Source: an uncultured Methanomassiliicoccales archaeon (GTDB lineage Archaea > Thermoplasmatota > Thermoplasmata > Methanomassiliicoccales > Methanomethylophilaceae). Taken from it: DNA of 15,089 nt. The stretch is taken from NCBI GenBank assembly GCA_934234005.1, contig CAKQHC010000032.1:1-15089 (forward strand), in the 5' to 3' direction. The notes beneath the pieces were generated by a model. It worked only from the letters and a program-made list of their open reading frames with translations, made no database searches and was not told the DNA's origin. Shown piece after piece: positions 6,329-12,520 of the stretch (positions are counted from its first letter, which is position 1; every line of letters starts with the position of its first letter). Made by a program: the position numbers and the translations under genes.

Positions 6329-6403
6329 GGTCCCATAGCTTAGCACGGTTCGAGCGTCCGGCTGATAACCGGAAGGTCATGAGTTCAAATCTCATTGGGA
6401 CCA
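6329..6403 (+). tRNA. tRNA-Ile (anticodon GAU)
   Basis: 75 bases fold into a full cloverleaf. Acceptor stem GGTCCCA pairs with TGGGACC; D stem GCTT pairs with GAGC around a loop holding GG; anticodon stem TCCGG pairs with CCGGA around the loop CTGATAA, giving anticodon GAT; the variable loop is AGGTC; the T stem ATGAG pairs with CTCAT around TTCAAAT. The discriminator base is A and CCA is not encoded. No intron is present. It is transcribed away from the PH-like protein gene. Confidence 0.97.
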
Positions 6404-6800
6404 CTATCCTACCTTCTTGATTCTTTGTGCTTTCCGAGATTTTGACTTAAAGGGTCGATTTTTCGGCGGTTATCGGATATACACTGTCAAAAATAATCTG
6501 AACTTTGCACACAACCAAAAATGATGTCAAAACAGTCCGGACATCAGGATCCTATGCAGACTCAGATTTTAAAGGGCCCAACATTATCGGATGCATACCC
6601 GAATAAACTTCCCAATCAGAACTATTGAACTATAATCGCTGAATTATTGGAAATATTTTCCCGTCGAACGCCTTACTAGAACACATAACAAGACTTGTAG
6701 ATATGCTTCATCATGTTCTGACTGAACAGACGTTGCCTGGACAAGTGGTGTATAGATTTTCTTTCTATAACAAATTAAGATGTAGGAATATACAGCCAAC

Positions 6801-6808
6801 ATTATATA
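6801..6808 (+). promoter_or_regulatory. TATA-like box of the ABC importer operon
   Basis: ATTATATA about 45-52 bases before the ATG at 6853. The predicted start near 6830 gives a short leader containing GTGAT, which matches the GGTGATC part of an archaeal Shine-Dalgarno sequence. Confidence 0.45.
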
Positions 6809-6816
6809 GCGTACAA

Positions 6817-6831
6817 CCAATCACTCATTGG
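6817..6831 (+). promoter_or_regulatory. Possible operator palindrome at the importer start site
   Basis: CCAAT-CACTC-ATTGG is a perfect five-base inverted repeat around a five-base centre, lying between the TATA-like box and the predicted transcription start. The position would suit a metal-dependent repressor (DtxR or Fur type), but the sequence is not one I can assign to a known regulator. Confidence 0.3.
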
Positions 6832-6852
6832 ATATATAATCCAGTGATATGT

Positions 6853-8250
6853 ATGAAGAACATTCACATCATTGCAATCATAGCCGTTATCGTAATTGTA
6901 TCTGCAAGCGCAGCATACATTGTTCTCAACGATAATGATGACAATAAAGAACAACCGCTTGCTTCCGAATACACACGCCTTTGGATTGTGGGTAATGCAA
7001 ATATGGACGACAAGCTTGACGAAAACGATATTGCATACATTCAAGAGATTATTGACGGGAAAAAGACTGCCCCTGTGTTTAACCCCAATACATCATCCCA
7101 TTCCGTAAACACCAACATGGCAGATGTAAATCAAGACGGAGTGGTGGACCAAAAGGATATTGATAAACTCAAAAGTATGATTTCAGCCACAATAGATTCC
7201 GAAAAACAGGTAATCTATTATGTTGATGTGGATGGAGCTACAAATTCCATGCATTTCCCTGCAAAAACACTCATCTCTACCTATGAACAGAACTCGAAAC
7301 AGCTTCAGACACTTCATGCTATGGACAGAGTTATTGCATGGGATTACCAATCCGCAGGACACATATATGCATCGAAATACACCGAGGGTTCCGATGCCAT
7401 CCCGGTCATATTCAATGATTATTCTTCCCGTAAAGATCCCAACTCCGAACTGATTATCAGTTATGCCCCCGATGCCATTCTCACTGGAACACAGGACATC
7501 TATTGTCAGACCCTTTCTACCGCACTTCCCGCAAACCGTACGAACATGGACATCATAAGAATCTCCAGTTGGGAAGACGACAAAGTCATCGAAGGAACGC
7601 TTACGCTCGGATTCATGATCTGCAAGAATGAAGAGGCACAGGCATATACCGAATGGGCAGACAAATGGCTGAACCTCATCGCAGACAAAGTAGGCACACT
7701 ATCGAGTGACGAAATTGTCAAAGTGCTTTGCCCCAGAGGATCCATGAATGATTGGAACCTCACGTTCAACGGACCCCGTTCCGGAAAATTCGAAACATCC
7801 GAACTTGCCGGAGCCGAAAACATCATCACCAGGAACCTTACCTCAACCAGCACAAATCTTGTCGTAACCGATGAATGGGTCAAATCCCAAAGCGATCTCG
7901 ATTTCATTGTAGCCATCGTATACGGCGATCTCGATAATCAGGTAAAAACCGTAACAAAAGACCCGTCCGGAAAAACCGTAGAATATACCAACAAATCATT
8001 CTATGATACTGCCGTCGAATATTGGTCGTCCATGACCAACGCATACGGAACAAAGGTCCACGTTGTGGACAATCTTGTAAGCCAGGGAACCACGTATGTC
8101 ATCGGAGCGGTATATATGGCAAAATGGTTCTACCCCGAACTCTTCGCCGATATGAATCCTGACGAGATATTCCAAGAATTTATGGATAATTTCTTCGAAT
8201 ATGACTTCGACTGCGCTGCATATCAGGCTAACGGAGGCATTGCAATCTGA
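6853..8250 (+). CDS. Dockerin-containing iron-chelate-type ABC importer substrate-binding protein
   Basis: 465 residues. An N-terminal membrane anchor (MKNIHIIAIIAVIVIVSASAAYIVL, no lipobox Cys) is followed by a dockerin-like pair of EF-hand loops, N48-x-N50-x-D52...D56..D59 and D91-x-N93-x-D95-G...D99..D102, each followed by a helix. A periplasmic-binding-protein class III domain begins near residue 120, with the VDVDGATNSMHFPAKTLISTYEQ, MDRVIAWDY and SYAPDAILTG segments. It is expected outside the cell, tethered to the membrane, presenting an iron chelate or corrinoid to the permease encoded next. I start at ATG 6853 because GTGAT precedes it and the membrane anchor begins there; an open extension to 6703 lacks support. 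Calcium binding by the EF loops and the ligand are inferred. Confidence 0.87.
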   Translation: MKNIHIIAIIAVIVIVSASAAYIVLNDNDDNKEQPLASEYTRLWIVGNANMDDKLDENDIAYIQEIIDGKKTAPVFNPNTSSHSVNTNMADVNQDGVVDQKDIDKLKSMISATIDSEKQVIYYVDVDGATNSMHFPAKTLISTYEQNSKQLQTLHAMDRVIAWDYQSAGHIYASKYTEGSDAIPVIFNDYSSRKDPNSELIISYAPDAILTGTQDIYCQTLSTALPANRTNMDIIRISSWEDDKVIEGTLTLGFMICKNEEAQAYTEWADKWLNLIADKVGTLSSDEIVKVLCPRGSMNDWNLTFNGPRSGKFETSELAGAENIITRNLTSTSTNLVVTDEWVKSQSDLDFIVAIVYGDLDNQVKTVTKDPSGKTVEYTNKSFYDTAVEYWSSMTNAYGTKVHVVDNLVSQGTTYVIGAVYMAKWFYPELFADMNPDEIFQEFMDNFFEYDFDCAAYQANGGIAI

Positions 8251-8263
8251 TTTTACCATGGTT

Positions 8264-8281
8264 CCGGCACATCGGTGCCGG
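8264..8281 (+). promoter_or_regulatory. Hairpin between the binding-protein and permease genes
   Basis: CCGGCAC-ATCG-GTGCCGG, a perfect seven-base-pair GC-rich stem with a four-base loop, starts 14 bases after the binding-protein stop. No T-run follows, so read-through into the permease is expected. Such elements often protect the upstream message and lower expression of the membrane partner. Confidence 0.6.
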
Positions 8282-8306
8282 GATCATCATTTCAATTGTG
8301 ATCCAC

Positions 8307-9494
8307 ATGTCAGAGCTGAAGGAATGGCTCAATAAAGATGTCGGCAGGGATAAAAGACCGAGGGGCCCCAAACCTGTTCTGGAACACATATCCCAGAACG
8401 AAACTCTGTATTCCGATTGGGATACTGATGATGATAAAGACGACGAGATTGATACAGAGTGCCGTAAATCAACTGTACGCAGAATTGCGTTCATATTCGC
8501 ATGCTTCGTATCGATAATCGTCGCTATGGGACTTATAATCACATACGGCGAATATCCCATACCGTTCGGCGATGTTTACAGCATCATATGGAATCACATT
8601 ACCGACGGTGTTCCGTCCGATCCGATTGAATATCTTCGCGATTACGTTGTTTGTGATTTACGCCTTCCCAGAGTCGTTGTTGCGATAATAGGAGGTTTCG
8701 GACTCGCAGTAGCGGGAACCGTGATGCAAAGCACACTGAAAAATCCGATGGCTGACTCATATACAACCGGTGTTTCCTCCGGTGCAGCGTTCGGTGCTAC
8801 ATTGAGCATGGTTGCCGGCATAACGCTTTTCTCAACAAATGCAGGCATGCTGGTAAGCGCGTTCATATTCTCGCTTGCACCCACATTTATGATTATAATC
8901 ATCACCAAATTCAAGAAAGTCTCTGCTACCAGCATGATACTTGCGGGCCTTGCTGTGATGTACATATTCAATGCCTGTACAACCACTCTGAAACTATGGG
9001 CCGATCCGGATGCACTGTCATCAATATACAGATGGCAGGTCGGAACTCTGAACAATATGCTTTGGAGCGATGTTCCTCTGATGCTCGTCATCACCGTTGT
9101 AGGATCGATAGTTATACTCTTTCTTTCCAATAAGATAAACATTCTGTCCTCCGGTGACGAAACGGCTAAATCTCTCGGAATCAACGCTCAGAAACTCAGA
9201 GTAATATGCCTTGTAATTGTATCTCTGATAACGGCATCCATTGTATGCCATACGGGAACCATAGGGTTTGTCGGTTTGGTAGCACCGCATATAGCCAGAA
9301 TATTCATCGGTTCGGATAATAGATTCCTCATTCCTGCTGCAGGTGCTTTCGGAGCACTGCTCATGATGATTTCGGATATTATAGGCAGAACAATATTGGC
9401 CCCTTCTATTTTGGAAGTGGGAGTCGTTACCGCATTCATAGGCGGACCTATGTTCCTTTACCTCATTATCAAACAGAAAAAAGAGGTGTGGTGA
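8307..9494 (+). CDS. FecCD/BtuC-type ABC transporter permease
   Basis: 395 residues, an integral membrane permease for iron siderophores, heme or cobalamin, working as a dimer with two copies of the ATPase encoded downstream. The family signatures are strong: CDLRLPRVVVAIIGGFGLAVAGTVMQ (116-141, in pieces), KNPMADSYTTGVSSGAAFGATL (145-166) and, near the end, GTIGFVGLVAPHIAR, the segment that contacts the ATPase. About ten spans follow residue 59. The first 58 residues (MSELKEWLNKDVGRDKRPRG, then an acidic TDDDKDDEID patch) form a charged cytoplasmic extension that ordinary family members lack. ATG 8307 is preceded by GTGATCC; an in-frame GTG at 8298 overlaps that site and is less likely. The stop is directly followed by the ATPase start. 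Confidence 0.92.
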   Translation: MSELKEWLNKDVGRDKRPRGPKPVLEHISQNETLYSDWDTDDDKDDEIDTECRKSTVRRIAFIFACFVSIIVAMGLIITYGEYPIPFGDVYSIIWNHITDGVPSDPIEYLRDYVVCDLRLPRVVVAIIGGFGLAVAGTVMQSTLKNPMADSYTTGVSSGAAFGATLSMVAGITLFSTNAGMLVSAFIFSLAPTFMIIIITKFKKVSATSMILAGLAVMYIFNACTTTLKLWADPDALSSIYRWQVGTLNNMLWSDVPLMLVITVVGSIVILFLSNKINILSSGDETAKSLGINAQKLRVICLVIVSLITASIVCHTGTIGFVGLVAPHIARIFIGSDNRFLIPAAGAFGALLMMISDIIGRTILAPSILEVGVVTAFIGGPMFLYLIIKQKKEVW

Positions 9495-10322
9495 ATGGAA
9501 CTCAGGATTGAAGATATGAGCTTCGGATACGAAAGCATGAAGGTCCTTCGCAACATCAATCTGATTCTTGACAAACCCGGGCTGTTCTGTATCGTCGGAC
9601 CCAACGGTGTGGGAAAATCAACATTAATCAGATGCATCAATAAACTGGAAATTCCGGATTCCGGAAGGATTCTGATTGACGGATACGATCTCAGGGACAT
9701 TCCTATGAAAGAGCTGTCCAAAATTATAGGTTACGTGCCTGTAACTTCAGACAGCCTGTTTTCAATGACGGTATTCGACACTGTTATGATGGGCAGACAT
9801 CCGTTTCAAAGCATAGGAAGAACAACAAATCTTGACAGAAAAATAACAAAACGTTCTATGAATATGATGGGCGTAAAACATCTGGCTATGCGTAATTTCG
9901 ATGAACTTTCCGCGGGACAGCATCAGAAAACCATGATTGCCAGAGGATTGGCCCAGACGCCGAAAATGCTGATTCTGGACGAACCCACGTCTAATTTGGA
10001 TGTGAGACATCAGATGCAGGTGACGGAAAGGCTGCGCGAACTGGCTGTTCAGAACGGGATGATTATTCTGATGATATCCCACGATTTGAATACAGCTGCC
10101 AAATATGCCGACGGCACCATAGTTATGTCACTTCCCGGAATAATCTACAGAATAGGAAAACCGGAGGAAGTGTTCACGGAAGAAGTCATCAGATACGTAT
10201 ACGGTGTCGACTGCACTGTAATCAATGATGATGGAAGGCCGCACATAATATTGAAGAAACCGTTACCGGACGACATCGTCAAAGAAATGCACAAAGAAGA
10301 CGACTTGAAATACTGTGAATAA
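9495..10322 (+). CDS. FecE/BtuD-type ABC transporter ATPase
   Basis: 275 residues. Walker A GPNGVGKST at 35-43, signature ELSAGQHQK at 137-145, Walker B MLILDEPTSNLD at 158-169, and H-loop histidine 196 in MISHDLNT. It powers import through the neighbouring permease from the cytoplasmic face. Two departures are visible: the usual LSGGQ is LSAGQ, and the Q-loop position after GYVP is valine 83 instead of glutamine (GYVPVTSDSLFSMTVFDTV). The MTVFDTVMMGRHP segment otherwise fits the FecE group. The ATG directly abuts the permease stop TGA, so the genes are coupled. The last ~40 residues (VYGVDCTVINDDGRPHIILKK onward) resemble the C-terminal strands of this group. Confidence 0.93.
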   Translation: MELRIEDMSFGYESMKVLRNINLILDKPGLFCIVGPNGVGKSTLIRCINKLEIPDSGRILIDGYDLRDIPMKELSKIIGYVPVTSDSLFSMTVFDTVMMGRHPFQSIGRTTNLDRKITKRSMNMMGVKHLAMRNFDELSAGQHQKTMIARGLAQTPKMLILDEPTSNLDVRHQMQVTERLRELAVQNGMIILMISHDLNTAAKYADGTIVMSLPGIIYRIGKPEEVFTEEVIRYVYGVDCTVINDDGRPHIILKKPLPDDIVKEMHKEDDLKYCE

Positions 10323-10332
10323 AACATCTTAC

Positions 10333-10361
10333 GGATCCCGAGATATGCTCCGCGGGATTCC
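10333..10361 (+). terminator. Possible terminator of the ABC importer operon
   Basis: GGATCCCG and CGGGATTCC form an imperfect eight-base-pair stem (one bulged T) around a 12-base loop, 11 bases after the ATPase stop. There is no long T-run, so this is a structural candidate only. Confidence 0.4.
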
Positions 10362-10418
10362 GACCCTTATGTTTATGTGTGGTATTTTTCACACACGGCC
10401 GTACGGATATTACTTACC

Positions 10419-10426
10419 ATTATATC
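10419..10426 (+). promoter_or_regulatory. TATA-like box of the leaderless HTH protein gene
   Basis: ATTATATC ends 22 bases before ATG 10448. With no ribosome-binding site between them, the transcript probably begins at the start codon. Confidence 0.5.
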
Positions 10427-10447
10427 TTTGAATTTAATTTTCGTATT

Positions 10448-10870
10448 ATGCGCTTCTACCTGCCCAAATGGCAAATCGTCAATGCCGTCTACTACGACGG
10501 GGACAGGAAAACATTGGAAGAAATTCGCAAATTCTCCCCGGATGCCGATGTATCGGATCTTAATCCGGGATGCTATGTCATTTTCGCCGATGAAGGAATA
10601 ACTTTTGTTGACAAAGAAACGTTTGAAAAACTCTTTGTGGAACAAAAAGGTCCCTTGACTGAGCAGATTGTCAAGAGACGTTTGGAATTGCGCGAAATGG
10701 GACTTACCGATATGCAGGCCGCGGTTGTTTCGTACAGCGAAAGCGGTATGACATTCGCCGAGATTGCGGATGCGATGAGTGCAGAACTTGAAAAGAAGAT
10801 GTCGCAGCAATCCGTCAGAGCACATTACGTAAGGGGTAAACCGAAAGTGCTGTACGGAATTAAATTCTGA
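10448..10870 (+). CDS. Protein with phage-like PGxYxI N-terminal domain and C-terminal helix-turn-helix
   Basis: 140 residues. The N-terminal 65 (WQIVNAVYYDGD, LEEIRKFS, then NPGCYVIFADEGITFVDKETFEKLFVE) follow the order seen in small phage and prophage proteins with an 'A.qydG...ei..f...PGdyii...g....v.d.F...y' pattern. This is recalled, not searched. The C-terminal part is helical and includes GMTFAEIADAM (100-110), then SQQSVRAHYVRGK (119-131), a good helix-turn-helix followed by a basic recognition-like helix. It may be a DNA-binding regulator. I begin at ATG 10448, which a TATA-like box precedes by about 25 bases; an open extension to 10379 would begin upstream of that box. It converges on the small-protein cluster, with six bases between stops. 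Confidence 0.72.
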   Translation: MRFYLPKWQIVNAVYYDGDRKTLEEIRKFSPDADVSDLNPGCYVIFADEGITFVDKETFEKLFVEQKGPLTEQIVKRRLELREMGLTDMQAAVVSYSESGMTFAEIADAMSAELEKKMSQQSVRAHYVRGKPKVLYGIKF

Positions 10871-10876
10871 AACGCA

Positions 10877-11107
10877 TCACTGCTTCATGACAGCATTATA
10901 AACTTTCACTTCGTCTGCAGTCTCGTAGGGCGAATTGCCGTTCTCATCGGATGTCATTGAAATAAACACGTCGAACACGTATCCGATTATATCCTCCTCA
11001 TCGGATTCGGGCCATTCCCTCCTGTATTCAGACACCATGCCGGCGATTTCCGTTCTGATTTCCGGGTTGATTTCAATATACTTTAATGCCTTCTTCGTCT
11101 CGAACAT
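10877..11107 (-). CDS. Small unassigned family protein, copy C
   Basis: 76 residues, member of the four-copy family in this window. Family positions: N14-P15 (INPEI), Y28-R29, Y43-V-F-D-V-F48, T52 and S59-P60-Y61. Its C-terminal segment is shortened and diverged (ETADEVKVYNAVMKQ) where copies A and B keep MNVVLAI and a hydrophobic end. Predicted mostly helical and acidic, with no signal or membrane span. GAGGT overlaps the stop of copy B and lies seven bases before ATG 11107, so translation is coupled; a TTG two codons upstream is less likely. Third and last gene of the A-B-C operon. Function unknown. Confidence 0.75.
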   Translation of the reverse strand: MFETKKALKYIEINPEIRTEIAGMVSEYRREWPESDEEDIIGYVFDVFISMTSDENGNSPYETADEVKVYNAVMKQ

Positions 11108-11116
11108 TGACAAACC

Positions 11117-11374
11117 TCATAATTCCAATCCTGTCTGATCCGTTATCGCAAGAACAACATTCATCATGGTTGCAAGAGTAAACGGAGAACGGCCGTTGAC
11201 CGTTGTAACGTCTATAAATGTATCAAAGATGAAACCTGCCATCTGCTCCATATCCGGATCTATACCGTTGGAATGCTGTTCTCTGCGGTATGCTTCGGCC
11301 ATATTGGCAATTCCTTTTACCAAGCTGGGATTATCCGATATAAAAGAAAGCGCTTTTGTCGTGTGTTCATCCAT
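11117..11374 (-). CDS. Small unassigned family protein, copy B
   Basis: 85 residues. Shares with its neighbours SDNPSL (N15-P16), AYR30, FIFDTFIDVT (48-57), S63-P64-F and the near-identical MMNVVLAI tail (70-77) of copy A. It carries a short insertion after Arg30 (REQHSNGIDPD) compared with copy A. Soluble, probably all-helical. The ATG lies four bases after the stop of copy A, which indicates translational coupling. No catalytic or metal-binding motif is visible, and I do not recognise a named domain. Confidence 0.78.
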   Translation of the reverse strand: MDEHTTKALSFISDNPSLVKGIANMAEAYRREQHSNGIDPDMEQMAGFIFDTFIDVTTVNGRSPFTLATMMNVVLAITDQTGLEL

Positions 11375-11378
11375 GCTA

Positions 11379-11624
11379 TCAGAACTCGAATCCGGAAACT
11401 TCTGCTATGGCCAATACGACATTCATCAGATTTGCTTTCGAATACGGAGATACTCCTCCGTCTTCCGTGGCCTTCAGAAATGCTTCATACATGTATGAGG
11501 CTACTTTGTCCAAACCTGCATCGGGATTACTCTGCCTGAATGCAACGGTTCCCTCCGCTATGGATTTGCACAGATCAGGATTATCGGAAATGTAATCGAT
11601 TGCCCTGGAGGTCATCTTGTCCAT
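11379..11624 (-). CDS. Small unassigned family protein, copy A
   Basis: 81 residues, first gene of the A-B-C operon. Family positions: N15-P16 (SDNPDL), FR30, YMYEAFLKAT (44-53), GGVSPY (56-61) and NLMNVVLAIAEVSGFEF (65-81). Mostly helical by composition, soluble, no signal. No Shine-Dalgarno site is evident before ATG 11624. A TATA-like AATATAGATA (minus strand, roughly 11688-11697) lies about 65-75 bases upstream and overlaps the region that would drive the divergent small basic protein, so the two may share a control region. Confidence 0.78.
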   Translation of the reverse strand: MDKMTSRAIDYISDNPDLCKSIAEGTVAFRQSNPDAGLDKVASYMYEAFLKATEDGGVSPYSKANLMNVVLAIAEVSGFEF

Positions 11625-11731
11625 GATTCAGACAATGCAAAACGGGTTCATAACAGATTCTACCAGAGATGAATGTACTATCGAACAGTATCTATATTGC
11701 TAACATTTGGAGGGTGCAAGGCGATTGAAAA

Positions 11732-11866
11732 ATGCCGATGAGTAAGAAACAACTGGCAAAAAATGCCAAGGCCAAAAAAGCCGAGGAAGAGAAACTCTCC
11801 CAGGCCGCAGCCAACGGTGACGAAAACGCAAAAGCCAAACTTGCCAGAATGCAAAAGAAAAAGTGA
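11732..11866 (+). CDS. 44-residue Lys/Ala-rich small protein
   Basis: Reads MPMSKKQLAKNAKAKKAEEE, then KLSQAAANGDENAKAKLARMQKKK, ending at TGA 11866. About a third of the residues are lysine or arginine and another third alanine, which predicts a single charged helix; nucleic-acid or ribosome binding is conceivable but unsupported. AAGGCG lies seven to eight bases before ATG 11732, and a stronger GGAGGGTG is further upstream; the internal ATG 11738 is the alternative start. The TATA-like TATCTATATT (11689-11698) fits a short leader. It lies between family copies A and D, pointing away from A and towards D. Protein-coding status rests on the ribosome-binding site, promoter position and coherent composition. 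Confidence 0.65.
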   Translation: MPMSKKQLAKNAKAKKAEEEKLSQAAANGDENAKAKLARMQKKK

Positions 11867-11904
11867 TTGCAAATCACAAAAACGCATTCAAAACTTCTTT
11901 CTCT

Positions 11905-12171
11905 TTATCCGTCAAAATTAAAATTGCTCCCGCTGACGATTTCCAATGCCAATGTTATTCTGTTAGCCCCGGCATACGGAGATGAATTGTCATCCCGCGT
12001 TAATCCTATAAATGTCTCATACATGTATTGCGTAATATCATCGTAAGATATTTCGGTGCCTTTGATTCTCATAAACGTGCGATACCTTTCGGTCATGCGG
12101 ATTATATTGCGCCTGAGCTCGGGGTTGTTTCTTATCTCCCTTACTGCAAAATCCGTACTTGTATCCATCAT
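11905..12171 (-). CDS. Small unassigned family protein, copy D
   Basis: 88 residues, the most diverged of the four copies and separately transcribed. Family positions: N16-P17 (NNPELRR), RYR31, YMYETFIGLT (49-58) and SSPY (63-66); the tail EIVSGSNFNFDG keeps the hydrophobic ending seen in A. The region after Arg31 (TFMRIKGTEISYDDIT) is longer than in copy A. It has no ribosome-binding site; a TATA-like AAATAATA at about 12195-12202 is 24-31 bases upstream of ATG 12171, suggesting a leaderless message (the second Met is the alternative start). Converges with the 44-residue basic protein gene. Function unknown. Confidence 0.77.
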   Translation of the reverse strand: MMDTSTDFAVREIRNNPELRRNIIRMTERYRTFMRIKGTEISYDDITQYMYETFIGLTRDDNSSPYAGANRITLALEIVSGSNFNFDG

Positions 12172-12194
12172 ATCAGTTAGATGTATATTCCAAT

Positions 12195-12202
12195 ATTATT
12201 TA
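12195..12202 (-). promoter_or_regulatory. TATA-like box of family copy D
   Basis: Minus strand AAATAATA, 24-31 bases before ATG 12171, with no ribosome-binding site between. Confidence 0.45.
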
Positions 12203-12246
12203 TCCATAGCTGAAATTGGATGCAATGCGGTCATAACAATCGATAC

Positions 12247-12282
12247 AAAAAAACGACCGTACGGAAAAAAAACCGTACGGTC
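12247..12282 (-). terminator. Strong hairpin terminator of the 34-residue protein gene
   Basis: Minus strand: GACCGTACGG, eight T, CCGTACGGTC (12255-12282), then G and seven T (12247-12253). A perfect ten-base-pair stem with an all-T loop and a T7 tail, 57 bases after the stop at 12339. The stem is self-palindromic in its core (CCGTACGG). Confidence 0.85.
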
Positions 12283-12338
12283 TAAAGACGGGATCTGAAA
12301 TCCTTATTTCATGATTCGTAAATTAATACGAACCGAAA

Positions 12339-12443
12339 TCAATGCTTAGAGTTACCGTGCTTGCCGGTCTCGGACGCACTGTCGCCTTTGGCAGGGGTCT
12401 TCAACATAGCAGCTTCACGGCGCTCCTTGTTGTGTTTTCCCAT
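12339..12443 (-). CDS. 34-residue basic small protein
   Basis: Reads MGKHNKERREAAMLKTPAKG then DSASETGKHGNSKH and stops at 12339-12341. Strongly hydrophilic and basic, no membrane segment, likely disordered with one N-terminal helix. A TATA-like CTATATATAC (plus strand, 12463-12472) lies 20-29 bases before the ATG and no ribosome-binding site is seen, so it looks leaderless. A textbook terminator follows. An own promoter and terminator around a 105-base frame is good evidence for a real transcript; that it is translated is likely but not certain. No family recognised. It resembles in style, not in alignable sequence, the 44-residue basic protein nearby. Confidence 0.68.
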   Translation of the reverse strand: MGKHNKERREAAMLKTPAKGDSASETGKHGNSKH

Positions 12444-12462
12444 GATAAGTGCATTTGCCTTT

Positions 12463-12472
12463 CTATATATAC
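12463..12472 (-). promoter_or_regulatory. TATA box of the 34-residue protein gene
   Basis: The run TATATATAG on the minus strand is centred about 25 bases before ATG 12443, the standard distance for leaderless archaeal transcription. Confidence 0.6.
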
Positions 12473-12520
12473 GTATGTATATTCAACCAATATTTTGGTA
12501 AATTTAAACAGGAAGTTGTC

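Larger units (their letters stand above)
6404..6852 (+). other. 449-base stretch without a supported gene, upstream of the ABC importer
   Basis: Holds a T5 run at 6459-6463 that may end the tRNA transcript, two copies of TTATCGGAT (near 6473 and 6585), and the promoter region of the importer operon at its right end. A frame open from 6703 into the binding-protein gene has no membrane-protein or domain signal before residue 51, so I do not call it coding. I see no RNA structure or mobile-element end that I would defend. Confidence 0.5.

Noticed and set aside
6232..6336. Upstream in-frame extension of the PH-like membrane protein
   Set aside because: It would overlap the tRNA-Ile gene end and both promoters; no ribosome-binding site supports it.
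6473..6594. Two direct copies of TTATCGGAT as possible attachment sites near the tRNA
   Set aside because: Nine bases is short, the copies lie outside the tRNA 3' end, and no integrase is present.
6831..6839. Second TATA-like run GATATATAA before the importer
   Set aside because: A start 25 bases downstream would lie inside the coding region; the box at 6801-6808 fits better.
6703..6852. 50-codon N-terminal extension of the dockerin binding protein
   Set aside because: It places the membrane anchor mid-protein, crosses the TATA-like box and palindrome, and lacks a ribosome-binding site.
10379..10447. GTG-initiated extension of the helix-turn-helix protein
   Set aside because: It starts upstream of the TATA-like box and encodes an unremarkable segment with no ribosome-binding site.
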